NCBI RefSeq assembly: GCF_000147075.1
Contig: NC_014484.1
Location: 1,071,501 to 1,135,500, forward strand
Direction of reading: 5' to 3'
DNA length: 64,000 nucleotides
Source: Spirochaeta thermophila DSM 6192
GTDB taxonomy: Bacteria; Spirochaetota; Spirochaetia; Winmispirales; Winmispiraceae
Below are positions 25,926 to 34,610 of the stretch, one piece after another. The position numbers and the translations under genes are program-made. Positions within the stretch are counted from its first letter, which is position 1. Each line of letters begins with the position of its first letter. The notes beneath the pieces are model-generated. The model searched no databases and was not told where the DNA came from. It worked only from the letters and a program-made list of their open reading frames with translations.

Positions 25926-27326
25926 ATGAGAAGTCCTTATCGTGCAGCTCTCGTGTGCATGCTTCTCTCCGTGATGTGGGGTCTTGCGGCGGACGAGAGG
26001 TGGTCCCTTGATGCGGTGGTTGATATGGCGCTCAAAGCGGATGTGACGTATCGCATACTCGAGATACAGCTGGAGCAGGCGGAACTGGAAGAGTCGTCCC
26101 TCCGACCCGGTCTCTCGTTGGATATTCGTGGCGGCGGTAGCGGAGGCAGTATCCTCTCCTTTGATGTTTCCGAAGAGGGCTCTCACACGGTTCTCTCACC
26201 TTCACTCTCCCTGGTGCTTCCATATCCACTCGGTACCGAGATCGGAATGGCGCTCGAGACCTCATTTCCCTCGGAAAAGAGGGAAGGCTTCCTCACTCTC
26301 GAGATCCTTCACCCGTTGTTGGGGTATCCCTCCACTTCGCGTGCCCAGATCCTCCAGACGAGGTATACACGCGAGAATGCTTATGAGGAACTCCTCCAAA
26401 GGAGGTATGAGGTGACCCGCGAACTCCTGGAGATCCTGAGGAGTATCCACGAGGTGAGGCGTGACCGACTGGATCTGGAGGCCCAGAAGGACGAGATCCT
26501 CAGAACCCTGTCGTTGTACGAGGATCTCGGCTATCCGGAGGATTCTCTGGAACTGGAGAGGGCAAGGGTGGAACTACGAAGCACGGAGCGGGCCCTGAAA
26601 CTCCTGGAGATGAAAGAAGAGCAGTATATTGAAGAGTATCGAACTGTCACAGGAGTACGAGAGCTTCCGGACCTTCCTGATCCTGCTGATATCATGATAG
26701 CCATCCCCGAAAGCTATGATGGGTTTTCCAGTGTGGTCATGGCTGAGAGAGAACGGGAACTGGAAGAGGTCGGATATCGGGACGAGGTTTCCCCTCTCCC
26801 GGAGTTGAAGGTGGGAGGTTTCTCCACTGTTCCGCTTTCGGAATTCGTGGAAGGGACTCGGTTCTCTTTTGGGGGGCTTTTTTACTTCTCGTGGGGAGAT
26901 GGGACTCTCTCTGGTCGGGTGGGGTTCACCCCAGAGGATGGAACTTTCACCCTTCAGACAGCGATAAGCTGGAGCATCTCCCCTGGTGATTCCTCCCGGG
27001 AAAGGACAAGCAAAGAGCTGGATCTCTCTCTCGCACACCTCAGGAAGGAACGTGCGGTGAAGGATGCTGTCTCTCAGATCGAGGATTGGCGTCTTCAACT
27101 TGAGGAGTACCGGATGAACCTCGAAGACATTCGGGATGAAAAGCCTCTCGTCGAGAGGGAGTATCGTCTGGCACTCACACGGTATGAGGAGGGAATCATC
27201 TCTCAGGAAGAGCTCGACGAGAAAAAGAGGGCAGTGGATCGTCTTGCCATCGAAGAGGAGCTTCTTTCCGTGAAGCTCCTTCTTCTCGACTCCAGCATAC
27301 ATGCATCTCTCGTATCTGAAGAGTGA
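25926..27326 (+). CDS. TolC-family outer-membrane efflux channel protein
   Basis: A 466-residue protein with a signal peptide (YRAALVCMLLSVMWGLAA) followed by long amphipathic helices with heptad character (for example LEIQLEQAELEESSLRPG and AEKDEI-like stretches) and strand segments, arranged as two pseudo-repeats as in TolC/OEP proteins. It would form the outer-membrane duct of a tripartite exporter with the adaptor and ABC genes downstream. The start at 25926 was chosen because GGGAGTATGAG precedes it; an ATG at 25911 is in frame. Base composition is slightly less GC-rich than its neighbours. Confidence 0.82.
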   Translation: MRSPYRAALVCMLLSVMWGLAADERWSLDAVVDMALKADVTYRILEIQLEQAELEESSLRPGLSLDIRGGGSGGSILSFDVSEEGSHTVLSPSLSLVLPYPLGTEIGMALETSFPSEKREGFLTLEILHPLLGYPSTSRAQILQTRYTRENAYEELLQRRYEVTRELLEILRSIHEVRRDRLDLEAQKDEILRTLSLYEDLGYPEDSLELERARVELRSTERALKLLEMKEEQYIEEYRTVTGVRELPDLPDPADIMIAIPESYDGFSSVVMAERERELEEVGYRDEVSPLPELKVGGFSTVPLSEFVEGTRFSFGGLFYFSWGDGTLSGRVGFTPEDGTFTLQTAISWSISPGDSSRERTSKELDLSLAHLRKERAVKDAVSQIEDWRLQLEEYRMNLEDIRDEKPLVEREYRLALTRYEEGIISQEELDEKKRAVDRLAIEEELLSVKLLLLDSSIHASLVSEE

Positions 27327-27336
27327 GGAGGATATC

Positions 27337-28407
27337 GTGAGGAGAAGAGGCTTCATCATTATCGTTTCAACAGTCGTCATAGTACTGGGAGGGGTGATCG
27401 TACTTTTCTCTCTGCGACAGGGGCGGGCGGACTCGGATGAGTTTACCCCACAGAGGGTGAAAGTGGAGAAGGTCGTTCAGGATGAGGTGGTGGAGGTCTC
27501 CGGTCATGTAGAGCCGGGAGAAGAACAAACCCTTACCATCACGAGCGGGGGAGAGGTGAAACAAGTCTATGTGGAAGAAGGGGACATGGTGGAGAAGGGG
27601 GAAGTGATTCTCAGGTTGGACGACGATGAGGAGCAGTATGAGTACCAGCAGGCAGTGTACGAGCTCGATCAGAAGAAAGGGACGATCTCGGCTCGGGAAC
27701 AACAACTCCTCGAGATGAGAGTGAACCTCGCGAAGAAGGATCTGGAGAAACGCGTTCTCATCGCTCCTCTCTCAGGACTACTCGTGGATTTTGAGGTGAA
27801 GCCTGGGGATCGCCTTGTCTCCAATGAGCTTCAATCGGTGGGTCGAATCATCCGCACGGATTTCCTCAGGGCAACGGTACAGGTGGATGAGCTCGACCTC
27901 GGGAAGGTGAATATAGGTCAAAAGGTGAGGATCCTCTTCGATGCCTTCCCTGACGTCGAGGTGCAAGGCCGGGTCGAAGACATATCAGAGACTGCGACGG
28001 TTGACTCGCAGGGGATCGCGGTGTGTGATGTGGATATTCTCATTCCGAATCCTCCGGAAGGGGTGAAGCCCGGATTCTCGTTCACCGGACAGATCGTAGT
28101 GAAGGAGGCCGAGGAATTCCTCCTCCTTGATAAACGTGCGGTGATCACCAGAGAGGGCAGGACCGTCGTCATGAGGGTCTCCTCCGATGGGACCGGGAGA
28201 CCTGTACCACAGGAGGTCCAGGTGGAGGAGTTCGATGAGGATCGAGTTCGAGTGCTCTCCGGACTCGAGGAAGGGGAAGAGGTCCTCATCCTCTCCTCCT
28301 CTGAGGCCTCGGGATTTTCCGGAGCTCGATCACGCATGTTTTTCGTGGGACCTGGTGTAGGGGGGCCTCCTCCGGGGGGTGCACCGGGACGTGAGGGAGG
28401 GCGGTGA
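27337..28407 (+). CDS. MacA/HlyD-like periplasmic adaptor of ABC efflux
   Basis: A 356-residue membrane-fusion protein. One N-terminal transmembrane segment (FIIIVSTVVIVLGGVIVLF) is followed by a split biotinyl-lipoyl domain (GGEVKQVYVEEGDMVEKGEVILRLD and APLSGLLVDFEVKPGDRL) around a short coiled coil, then beta-barrel and membrane-proximal domains (ALEEGEEVLI-like end). A glycine/proline-rich tail closes it. GTG start with GAGGAGG 4 bases upstream; it begins 10 bases after tolC. The short hairpin resembles MacA more than AcrA. Confidence 0.85.
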   Translation: MRRRGFIIIVSTVVIVLGGVIVLFSLRQGRADSDEFTPQRVKVEKVVQDEVVEVSGHVEPGEEQTLTITSGGEVKQVYVEEGDMVEKGEVILRLDDDEEQYEYQQAVYELDQKKGTISAREQQLLEMRVNLAKKDLEKRVLIAPLSGLLVDFEVKPGDRLVSNELQSVGRIIRTDFLRATVQVDELDLGKVNIGQKVRILFDAFPDVEVQGRVEDISETATVDSQGIAVCDVDILIPNPPEGVKPGFSFTGQIVVKEAEEFLLLDKRAVITREGRTVVMRVSSDGTGRPVPQEVQVEEFDEDRVRVLSGLEEGEEVLILSSSEASGFSGARSRMFFVGPGVGGPPPGGAPGREGGR

Positions 28408-28411
28408 GTGT

Positions 28412-29092
28412 ATGGCACCCTTTGTGGTTAGGGTCGAAGGAGTGGTGAAGGAGTACAGGATGGGCGAGGGGGTAGTCTCTGCACTGAGGGGGGTGAGTAT
28501 CGGGGTGGAGAAGGGGGAGTATGTGGCGATCATGGGGCCTTCGGGATCGGGGAAGTCTACGCTCATGCACCTCATCGGGTGTTTGGACGTCCCCACAGGA
28601 GGGAAGGTGTTCATCGAGGAGGAAGACGTCTCGAGACTCTCGGAACGGGAGCTTGCGAGGATACGGAACAGGAAGATCGGTTTCGTCTTCCAACAGTTCA
28701 ACCTCCTCCCCCGACTCACCGTAGTGGAGAACGTGGAGACCCCCCTCATCTATGCGGGGGTTCCTTCCAAGGAACGGCGGAGACGGGCGATAGGGGCACT
28801 CGAGAGAGTCGGTCTCTCACATCGCCTCTCCCACAGACCCACGGAGCTCTCGGGAGGAGAACGTCAGCGGGTGGCGATCGCCAGGGCCCTGGTGACCGAG
28901 CCCCTCATCATACTCGCCGACGAACCCACCGGAGCCCTGGATACGAAGACCGGAAGGAAGATCCTCGATCTCTTCCGGGAGATCCATGAGGAGGGGCGTA
29001 CCTTGGTGATAGTGACACACGATCCCGAGGTGGCGCAAGAGGCCCAGCGCGTGATACGGATACGAGACGGGCTCATAGAGGAGGAGGTATGA
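28412..29092 (+). CDS. ABC transporter ATPase, MacB/LolD type
   Basis: A 226-residue cytoplasmic ATPase. Walker A is MGPSGSGKSTLMHLIGCLD, the Q-loop FVFQQFNLLPRL, the signature LSGGERQRVAIARAL, Walker B LIILADEPTGALD and the H-loop VTHD. The sequence is characteristic of the MacB/LolD/FtsE subfamily that powers mechanotransmission transporters rather than substrate import. In E. coli MacB the ATPase and permease are fused; here they are separate, with a 4-base overlap to the permease gene. Confidence 0.92.
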   Translation: MAPFVVRVEGVVKEYRMGEGVVSALRGVSIGVEKGEYVAIMGPSGSGKSTLMHLIGCLDVPTGGKVFIEEEDVSRLSERELARIRNRKIGFVFQQFNLLPRLTVVENVETPLIYAGVPSKERRRRAIGALERVGLSHRLSHRPTELSGGERQRVAIARALVTEPLIILADEPTGALDTKTGRKILDLFREIHEEGRTLVIVTHDPEVAQEAQRVIRIRDGLIEEEV

Positions 29093-30285
29093 CGTTTGTT
29101 TGGGAGAATATACGGCTTGCGTTTCTCAGCATGATGCACCACAAGGGGAGGACCTTCCTCTCCATGTTGGGGATCGTCATCGGTGTGGCCTCGGTCATCA
29201 TGATCACCTCCCTGGGGAAGAGCGCCACCGCGAGTGTGGAGGAACAGATCGCCCGGGCGGGATTGCATGTGATCTCCATATTCCCCCGGCTCTCGGAAAA
29301 GGAGGCGGTCCGGCTTGCGGTCCCGGATCTGGTGGACGACCTTTCGTCCGAATTCCCCTCCATCGAGCAGGGGGTTGCCCTCCAGCGTGGACAATTCCTC
29401 GTGACGTATGGGCATTCCTCCACTTCCGCTACGGTGATGGGCGTTCCTGCCTCGTTCGCTTCCATGTTCTCCTACGAGGCGGAGGAAGGTCGTTTCTTTT
29501 CCTCAGGGGAGGATACGGCGAGGAAACAGGTGGCCGTCCTGGGATCGGAGGTCGCGGAGGCTCTCTTTCCCTATACCGACCCCATCGGGAAGTACATCAG
29601 GATCTTTCGTGATCAAGCGAAACGATTCAGGGTGATAGGGGTGATGAAGTCGCGCTCGGATACCGTAGGCGTGTCCTTCGATACGAGCATCTTCGTTCCG
29701 TACCACACCTATACCACGAGGCTCGAACGGACGGACAACGTGAGCAGCTACCTCCTCGTGGTGAAGGAGGGAGAGGACGTGGTGGAACTTGCGGATCGGA
29801 TAGAGACCCGTCTCACGCAGAAGGCTTCCGGAAACTCCGATGCCTTTCGGGTGATCTCTCCCGCCACCATCGCGGAGGTATACTCCGAGACCACGGGCAC
29901 CCTCAATCTCCTCCTCGGCGGGGTGGCCGCCATCTCTCTCATCGTGGGCGGGATCGGAATCATGAACATCATGCTCGTCTCGGTGACTGAACGGACGAGG
30001 GAGATCGGTATTCGAAAGGCCCTGGGGGCCACGCCTCTCATGATCAGGGGGCAGTTTCTCCTGGAGGCGGTGGCCCTCTGTGCCGTGGGTGGCACAGTGG
30101 GGGTGGGACTCGGAATAGGGCTCGGAATTCTCATCACCTCCTTGATGAAGTGGTCCTTCGTCCTCAACGCGCCTGCGGTGGTCTTCGCGTTCGTCTTCTC
30201 CGCACTCGTGGGCATCTTCTTCGGGTTCTATCCCGCGTATCGGGCCTCTCGTCTCGATCCCGTCCAGGCTCTCATGTTCGAGTGA
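29089..30285 (+). CDS. ABC transporter permease, MacB/FtsX type
   Basis: A 398-residue permease with one N-terminal transmembrane helix (GRTFLSMLGIVIGVASVIMI), a large periplasmic domain (about residues 45-260), and three C-terminal helices including the conserved IGIMNIMLVSVTERTREIGIRKALGAT. This is the four-helix MacB topology. With the adaptor and TolC-like channel it would expel peptides, lipids or drugs. The substrate cannot be told from the sequence. It ends the plus-strand operon opposite the ECF sigma genes. Confidence 0.92.
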   Translation: MTFVWENIRLAFLSMMHHKGRTFLSMLGIVIGVASVIMITSLGKSATASVEEQIARAGLHVISIFPRLSEKEAVRLAVPDLVDDLSSEFPSIEQGVALQRGQFLVTYGHSSTSATVMGVPASFASMFSYEAEEGRFFSSGEDTARKQVAVLGSEVAEALFPYTDPIGKYIRIFRDQAKRFRVIGVMKSRSDTVGVSFDTSIFVPYHTYTTRLERTDNVSSYLLVVKEGEDVVELADRIETRLTQKASGNSDAFRVISPATIAEVYSETTGTLNLLLGGVAAISLIVGGIGIMNIMLVSVTERTREIGIRKALGATPLMIRGQFLLEAVALCAVGGTVGVGLGIGLGILITSLMKWSFVLNAPAVVFAFVFSALVGIFFGFYPAYRASRLDPVQALMFE

Positions 30286-30328
30286 GGGCGGTAAGATTTT
30301 AGCCCCGCGGTGCCGATACAGAGAACGC

Positions 30329-31126
30329 ATGAAGGTGAAGAGAGTGCTCGGCATCACAGGATGGATACTGGTGTGTGTCGCGGTGCTGCCCGCGGAAGAT
30401 GTCCCGGTCACACGGTATGCGGTCCGTCCGGGGGATACGTTGTTCGGTATCTCCCGGACGTTTCATATCCCTCTGGAAGTTCTCCTCTCGAGCAACCCAA
30501 CGGTGGACGAGAGGCGTCTCAAGCCGGGACAGGAGCTCCTCCTCCCGGGGGTCTACGAGGTGCAAAAGGGGGATACCCTCTACAGTCTCTCACGACGGTG
30601 GAATGTGCCTCTCGAAGCCCTGAAGGAGGTGAACGGGCTCACTTCCAACGTGATCAAGGCGGGGGATTTCCTCTACCTCCCTGTGGAGGGGGTACCGGTC
30701 CTCCGGAATGAGGATTCTCGTGAACAGGAGACGCCGGGGGGTGAATCCCCGTCCCCTGTCGTGTATGCGGCGGGAGGGACGTGGCCCCATCCGGGGGAGA
30801 GGTCTCCGCTCGAAGGAAGGGTGAGAGGGGTGAGCATCAGGGCCTCGATGGGGGATCCCGTGATCTCGGTGACCGGGGGACGGATCATCTGGGTGGGACC
30901 GTACGGGAGCTTCGGGAAAGTGGTGATGGTGGAGTTCCGGGGGTACATCTACGTCTATGGAGGACTCGAGGAAGTCCAGGTCTCCCCTGGACAGATGGTA
31001 AGCACGGGTACGAACCTCGGAACTGCGGGGAAGACGCCCTTGGGAAACCCGGTGTCGGTCTTCTTCTTCGTCTACAGGGACGGGCAACCGGTGGATCCCG
31101 AGAGGGCTCCTCGTGCAAATTCATGA
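30329..31126 (+). CDS. LysM protein with degenerate M23 (LytM-like) domain
   Basis: A 265-residue exported protein with a signal peptide, two LysM modules (YAVRPGDTLFGISRTF and YEVQKGDTLYSLSRRW) for peptidoglycan binding, and a C-terminal domain aligned with M23 peptidases (GDPVISVTGGRIIWVGPYGSFGK, then SPGQMVSTGTNLGTAGKT). The zinc ligands are gone: the usual HXGXD, YAHL and LHFE positions read VSIRAS, YGGL and FFFV. It therefore probably regulates amidases, like EnvC or NlpD, and does not cut peptidoglycan. It precedes a sigma-factor gene, an arrangement recalling nlpD-rpoS. Confidence 0.82.
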   Translation: MKVKRVLGITGWILVCVAVLPAEDVPVTRYAVRPGDTLFGISRTFHIPLEVLLSSNPTVDERRLKPGQELLLPGVYEVQKGDTLYSLSRRWNVPLEALKEVNGLTSNVIKAGDFLYLPVEGVPVLRNEDSREQETPGGESPSPVVYAAGGTWPHPGERSPLEGRVRGVSIRASMGDPVISVTGGRIIWVGPYGSFGKVVMVEFRGYIYVYGGLEEVQVSPGQMVSTGTNLGTAGKTPLGNPVSVFFFVYRDGQPVDPERAPRANS

Positions 31127-31145
31127 GGAAATTTCTTCTATTTCC

Positions 31146-31174
31146 TTGACTCGGGCATACCCGGCTATTATTCT
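31146..31174 (+). promoter_or_regulatory. Sigma-70-type promoter upstream of the group 2 sigma gene
   Basis: TTGACT (31146-31151), 17 bases, TATTCT (31169-31174). The predicted transcription start is about 31181, leaving a leader of fewer than ten bases before the ATG at 31188. Confidence 0.5.
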
Positions 31175-31187
31175 TAGAGATAGGCCC

Positions 31188-32204
31188 ATGGAACACAAAC
31201 ACCACATCAATTCCATGTCCCATGAACAAGAGCAGGTGAACCAGATATCGAAGAGAAGAAGGGCGAGGGAGGCGGGAGCACGGGAGGATGAACTCTCCGA
31301 TGCAGATGCCCTCGCGCTCTACCTCAAACAGATCTCCTCGTATCCCCTCCTCACTCCGGAGGAAGAGCACTGGATCGGGGGGGAAATACAGAGGATAAAG
31401 CTTCGATTGCGGGAGCTTTCCTCGCTCCCGGAGGAACAGAGGGCTCATCATTTCGAGGAGGAACGACGGCTCGACCAACGGCTTCGTGAACTCAAGAACA
31501 GAATGATAACGGCCAATCTGCGTCTCGTGGTCTCCATTGCGAAGAAATACCAGCACAGAGGCCTTTCCCTTCTCGATCTCATAGACGAAGGGAACATAGG
31601 GCTCATCGAGGCCGTGGAACGGTTCGACTATACCAAGGGATGTCGGTTCTCCACCTACGGTACATGGTGGATTCGGCAGGCCATCGTGAAGTCGCTCGCC
31701 GACAAGAGCCGCGTGATCCGCATTCCCATCCACATGCTCAACACCATAAAGAACGTGTTCATGCTCTCCAAAGAGCTTGCACAGGAACTGGGACGTGATC
31801 CCACGGAAGAGGAGCTCTCCCGGTACACCGGGCTCCCGGACAGGCGGGTGGCGGAGATCATGCAGGTCTCACAGGAAACGGCCTCCCTGGATATCACGGT
31901 CGATGAGGAGAACATGACCACGCTGGGGGACCTCGTTTCCGACGACGAGGATCAGGGCCCCTTCGAAAAGGTCTTCCATCGGTACCTCCATGACGTCCTC
32001 CTCGAGGCGCTCGGCGACCTCAGTGAGCGCGAGAGAAACGTCATCTCCCTTCGCTTCGGGCTCAACGGTGAGGGACCGCTCACCCTGGAAGAGACCGGGA
32101 AGTTGCTCGGGATCACGAGGGAACGGGTGAGGCAGATCCAGGAGAAGGCCCTGGCCAAGTTGAGGGAGATGGGATTCATCAAAGACTTTCACCATTATAC
32201 CTGA
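31188..32204 (+). CDS. Sigma-70 family, group 2 (RpoS/RpoD-like) sigma factor
   Basis: A 338-residue sigma factor with regions 1.2 (DALALYLKQISSYPLLTPEEE), 2 (ANLRLVVSIAKKYQHRGLSLLDLIDEGNIGLIEAVERFDYTKG, then FSTYGTWWIRQAI), 3 (IRIPIHMLNTIKNV) and 4 (LSERERNVISLRFGL, LEETGKLLGITRERVRQIQEKAL). Region 1.1 and the long RpoD non-conserved insert are absent, so it is an alternative sigma of the group 2 type. It follows a LysM/LytM gene, as rpoS follows nlpD in proteobacteria. A start at 31215 (MSHEQEQ) is also possible. Confidence 0.9.
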   Translation: MEHKHHINSMSHEQEQVNQISKRRRAREAGAREDELSDADALALYLKQISSYPLLTPEEEHWIGGEIQRIKLRLRELSSLPEEQRAHHFEEERRLDQRLRELKNRMITANLRLVVSIAKKYQHRGLSLLDLIDEGNIGLIEAVERFDYTKGCRFSTYGTWWIRQAIVKSLADKSRVIRIPIHMLNTIKNVFMLSKELAQELGRDPTEEELSRYTGLPDRRVAEIMQVSQETASLDITVDEENMTTLGDLVSDDEDQGPFEKVFHRYLHDVLLEALGDLSERERNVISLRFGLNGEGPLTLEETGKLLGITRERVRQIQEKALAKLREMGFIKDFHHYT

Positions 32205-32214
32205 AGGTCCGGAT

Positions 32215-32763
32215 ATGGAATTTTCGATGATCACCACCCGGGGGGGAGACGAAGGGGTCTCCTCCCTCTCGTCTGGGGAGAGAAGGCCGAAAGACGATCT
32301 GGTCTTCGAAGTGCTCGGCGATCTCGACGAACTGGTCTCGTGGCTCGGTGTGTTGAAGGCATCGCTGGCGGAGAGCGAGTTCCGGCTCTCCGACGTCCTG
32401 GAGGAGATTCAACGCAGGCTCTTCGTGTTGGGGGCCCAGGTTGCGTCAGTGGGTAAAGGGGATCACAGACGTTCGCTTTCCTCCGACGATGTGGAAGAAC
32501 TCGAGAAAGAGGAAGCGGATCTCCTGAGGAAGATCCCTCCCCTCAGGGGGTTCGTCCTGCCGGGAGAGAGCCTCGCCTCCGGTTATGCCGACCTCGCCCG
32601 GGCAGTCTGCAGACGGGTCGAGCGTTCGCTCGTTCGCTATATCCGTGCGCGGGGGATGACCGATCTTGCGGAGGGACAGCGATACCTGAACCGACTTTCC
32701 GACTACCTCTTTGTCCTCGCCCGCTATCTGGGCGGAGGGAGAATCGCTCCGGTCACCACGTGA
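32215..32763 (+). CDS. Cob(I)alamin adenosyltransferase, PduO type
   Basis: A 182-residue protein that adenosylates cob(I)alamin to form coenzyme B12. Family features are TRGGDEGVSSLSSGERRPKDD at the start (the P-loop-like ATP site), DLDELVSWLGVLKA, ADLARAVCRRVERSLV and the terminal LNRLSDYLFVLARYLGG. An internal ATG at 32227 fits the family N-terminus slightly better. The 3' end overlaps the convergent Nudix gene by 40 bases. No B12-dependent enzyme is in the window, so its client is elsewhere. Confidence 0.88.
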   Translation: MEFSMITTRGGDEGVSSLSSGERRPKDDLVFEVLGDLDELVSWLGVLKASLAESEFRLSDVLEEIQRRLFVLGAQVASVGKGDHRRSLSSDDVEELEKEEADLLRKIPPLRGFVLPGESLASGYADLARAVCRRVERSLVRYIRARGMTDLAEGQRYLNRLSDYLFVLARYLGGGRIAPVTT

Positions 32764-33260
32764 GCGTCGAGCATCGTATCGCCGTCGAAGATGAAGAATC
32801 CTTCCACGTAGCGGCCTTCCAGGAGATGGGGAATCCAGAGTCTGTCGTCCTCCCACATGCGATCGTAGGGGATGGAGGAGACAGGACTCCACAGCGGGAT
32901 GGCTTCTTCCGTCTCTCGGAGGGTCCCCTCGTAGGAAAAGGCCCTGAAGACCGTGCCGTGAAGGGAGTAGCCGTCGGTGAACAGGAAGTGCAGACGGGCA
33001 CACTCCTGGGGATTGATCGGGATCAGCCCGACCTCCTCCTGGGTCTCTCTCACTGCCGCCTCGAGGGCCGTCTCCCCTGGTTCGATCCTTCCTCCGGGGG
33101 CGTTGATCTTCCCCTTTCCAAGACCGCGTTTCTTGTGGATGAGGAGTACCCGCTCGCCCTCGAAGACAAAACAGAGCACCGCTCTCTCGGTGAAGGAGAG
33201 GGATTCCCATGGAACGTCCTTCGCTGAAGTATGCTCGTAGAGGTGGTGTGTTTCGGACAT
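32724..33260 (-). CDS. Nudix hydrolase, MTH1/MutT-like
   Basis: A 178-residue protein carrying the Nudix box GGRIEPGETALEAAVRETQEEVGL, with all signature glutamates. The C-terminal part (MWEDDRLWIPHLLEGRYVEG, FDGDTMLD) resembles human MTH1, which cleans oxidised purine nucleotides such as 8-oxo-dGTP. That substrate is inference. The start was placed at 33260, where the coding character begins; the frame is open much further but antisense to DUF763. It diverges from the DUF763 gene and converges on the cobalamin gene. Confidence 0.85.
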   Translation of the reverse strand: MSETHHLYEHTSAKDVPWESLSFTERAVLCFVFEGERVLLIHKKRGLGKGKINAPGGRIEPGETALEAAVRETQEEVGLIPINPQECARLHFLFTDGYSLHGTVFRAFSYEGTLRETEEAIPLWSPVSSIPYDRMWEDDRLWIPHLLEGRYVEGFFIFDGDTMLDAHVVTGAILPPPR

Positions 33261-33317
33261 ATGGGATATACTATCTCGCAAACTCGCAAAGATCGAGGCT
33301 TCGTCAATGAGAGCGGT

Positions 33318-34556
33318 ATGAGAAAGACAGGGAGTGCCGACCTTCCCCTCCACTCGGGACACGTTCCCGCATGGCTCGCCGAGCGGATGAGGCGTCTCTC
33401 CGGTCCGCTTGCAGAACTCATCCTCCTCGAGTTCGGAGAGGAGGGGTTCCTCTCTCGACTGGCGGATCCTCTTTGGTTCCAGGGGTTCGGCGCTCTTCTC
33501 GGTATGGACTGGCACTCTTCCGGGGTGACGACTTCCGTGCTCTACGCCCTCAAACGTGCCCTCGACGAGCGTCCGGAACTTGGTATCGAGGTGTGCGGCG
33601 GGAGGGGGAGGTTCTCCCGCAAGACTCCCGAGCAGCTCCTCGCCTTCGCCGAGCGTACCGGACTCGAGGGCGAGGCCCTCGTGAAGACATCTCGTCTCGT
33701 TGCCAAGGTGGACAACACCTGTGTACAGGATGGGTATCAGCTCTACCTCCATGCCTTTGTGGTAACCCGCTCGGGAAAGTGGGTGGTGATCCAGCAGGGG
33801 ATGAATCCCCAGGAACGGACGGCGAGGCGCTATCACTGGTATTCCCAGAAGGTGAGCGACTTCTTCGCCGATCCCCACACGGCCGTGGTGGGGCCGCACA
33901 GGGGCCGGATCATCAACCTTGCCGCCTCCGGGGCGGCTCCAGCCCGAGAGGGGATACTCGACTTCGTGGCCCAACCCCTGAAGACCCAGCTCGGGGAACT
34001 CGCCCGGGCCGTGGACTGCGTGCGCATGCCCTCCCGTCACCATGTCGCTCCTTTGGATGTAGACCCGGTTCGGCTGGGGGCCGTACTCGCCGTGGCCCAT
34101 GAGGCCTCACTCAGGGAGTTCTCGGAGTTCCTCCTCCTCAAGGGGATGGGGCCCCGGACACTACAGGCCCTCGCCCTGGTGGCGGAGGTGATCTATGGGG
34201 CGCCGGTACGCTTTACGGATCCGGCCCGCTTCTCGTTCGCACACGGAGGAAAGGACGGCCATCCGTTCCCGGTACTCACCGGGGTCTATGACAGGGTGAT
34301 AGAAGAGCTCGACCTCCTGGTGGGGAGAATGAAGGCGGATCGCTCGGAGAAGCGTGCTTCGCTCCAGAAGCTACACGCGTTCACGCGTTGGGTGGAGGAG
34401 ACCTTCCAGCCGAAAGCGGATGTGAGCGCCGTGATGGAGCACGAACGGGTGAACGCCCCGCTCCATGGAGGCAGATCGGTGGGGGAGGGCCGCGGAAGGA
34501 AAGACCTTCGAGGGGAATCGAGCACCTCCCCGCTCCAATTCGAGCTTCCGTTCTAG
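33318..34556 (+). CDS. DUF763 family protein, function unknown
   Basis: A 412-residue protein recognised from the family start MRKTGSADLPLHSGHVPAWL and the block KVDNTCVQDGYQLYLHAFVV, WVVIQQGMNPQERTARRYHW. DUF763 proteins are found mostly in archaea and thermophilic bacteria. Around residues 260-320 a helix-hairpin-helix-like phrase (EFLLLKGMGPRTLQALALVAEVIYG) suggests DNA binding, so a role in DNA repair or processing is possible but unproven. It stands alone between the divergent Nudix gene and the sugar operon; lateral origin from thermophiles is plausible. Confidence 0.85.
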   Translation: MRKTGSADLPLHSGHVPAWLAERMRRLSGPLAELILLEFGEEGFLSRLADPLWFQGFGALLGMDWHSSGVTTSVLYALKRALDERPELGIEVCGGRGRFSRKTPEQLLAFAERTGLEGEALVKTSRLVAKVDNTCVQDGYQLYLHAFVVTRSGKWVVIQQGMNPQERTARRYHWYSQKVSDFFADPHTAVVGPHRGRIINLAASGAAPAREGILDFVAQPLKTQLGELARAVDCVRMPSRHHVAPLDVDPVRLGAVLAVAHEASLREFSEFLLLKGMGPRTLQALALVAEVIYGAPVRFTDPARFSFAHGGKDGHPFPVLTGVYDRVIEELDLLVGRMKADRSEKRASLQKLHAFTRWVEETFQPKADVSAVMEHERVNAPLHGGRSVGEGRGRKDLRGESSTSPLQFELPF

Positions 34557-34576
34557 CAGGTGGTTGAAAGAAAAAC

Positions 34577-34605
34577 TTGCAAGATGTGGGAAGATGTTGT
34601 ATACT
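34577..34605 (+). promoter_or_regulatory. Strong sigma-70-type promoter of the sugar ABC operon
   Basis: TTGCAA (34577-34582), 17 bases, TATACT (34600-34605), predicted start of transcription near 34612. The leader carries a Shine-Dalgarno (GAGGAGG) before the binding-protein gene. Confidence 0.75.
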
Positions 34606-34610
34606 CTTCA

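Noticed and set aside
32724..34100. The whole 458-codon minus-strand frame as one protein
   Set aside because: Only the part from 33260 down is the Nudix enzyme; the upstream part is antisense to DUF763 and looks like shadow translation.
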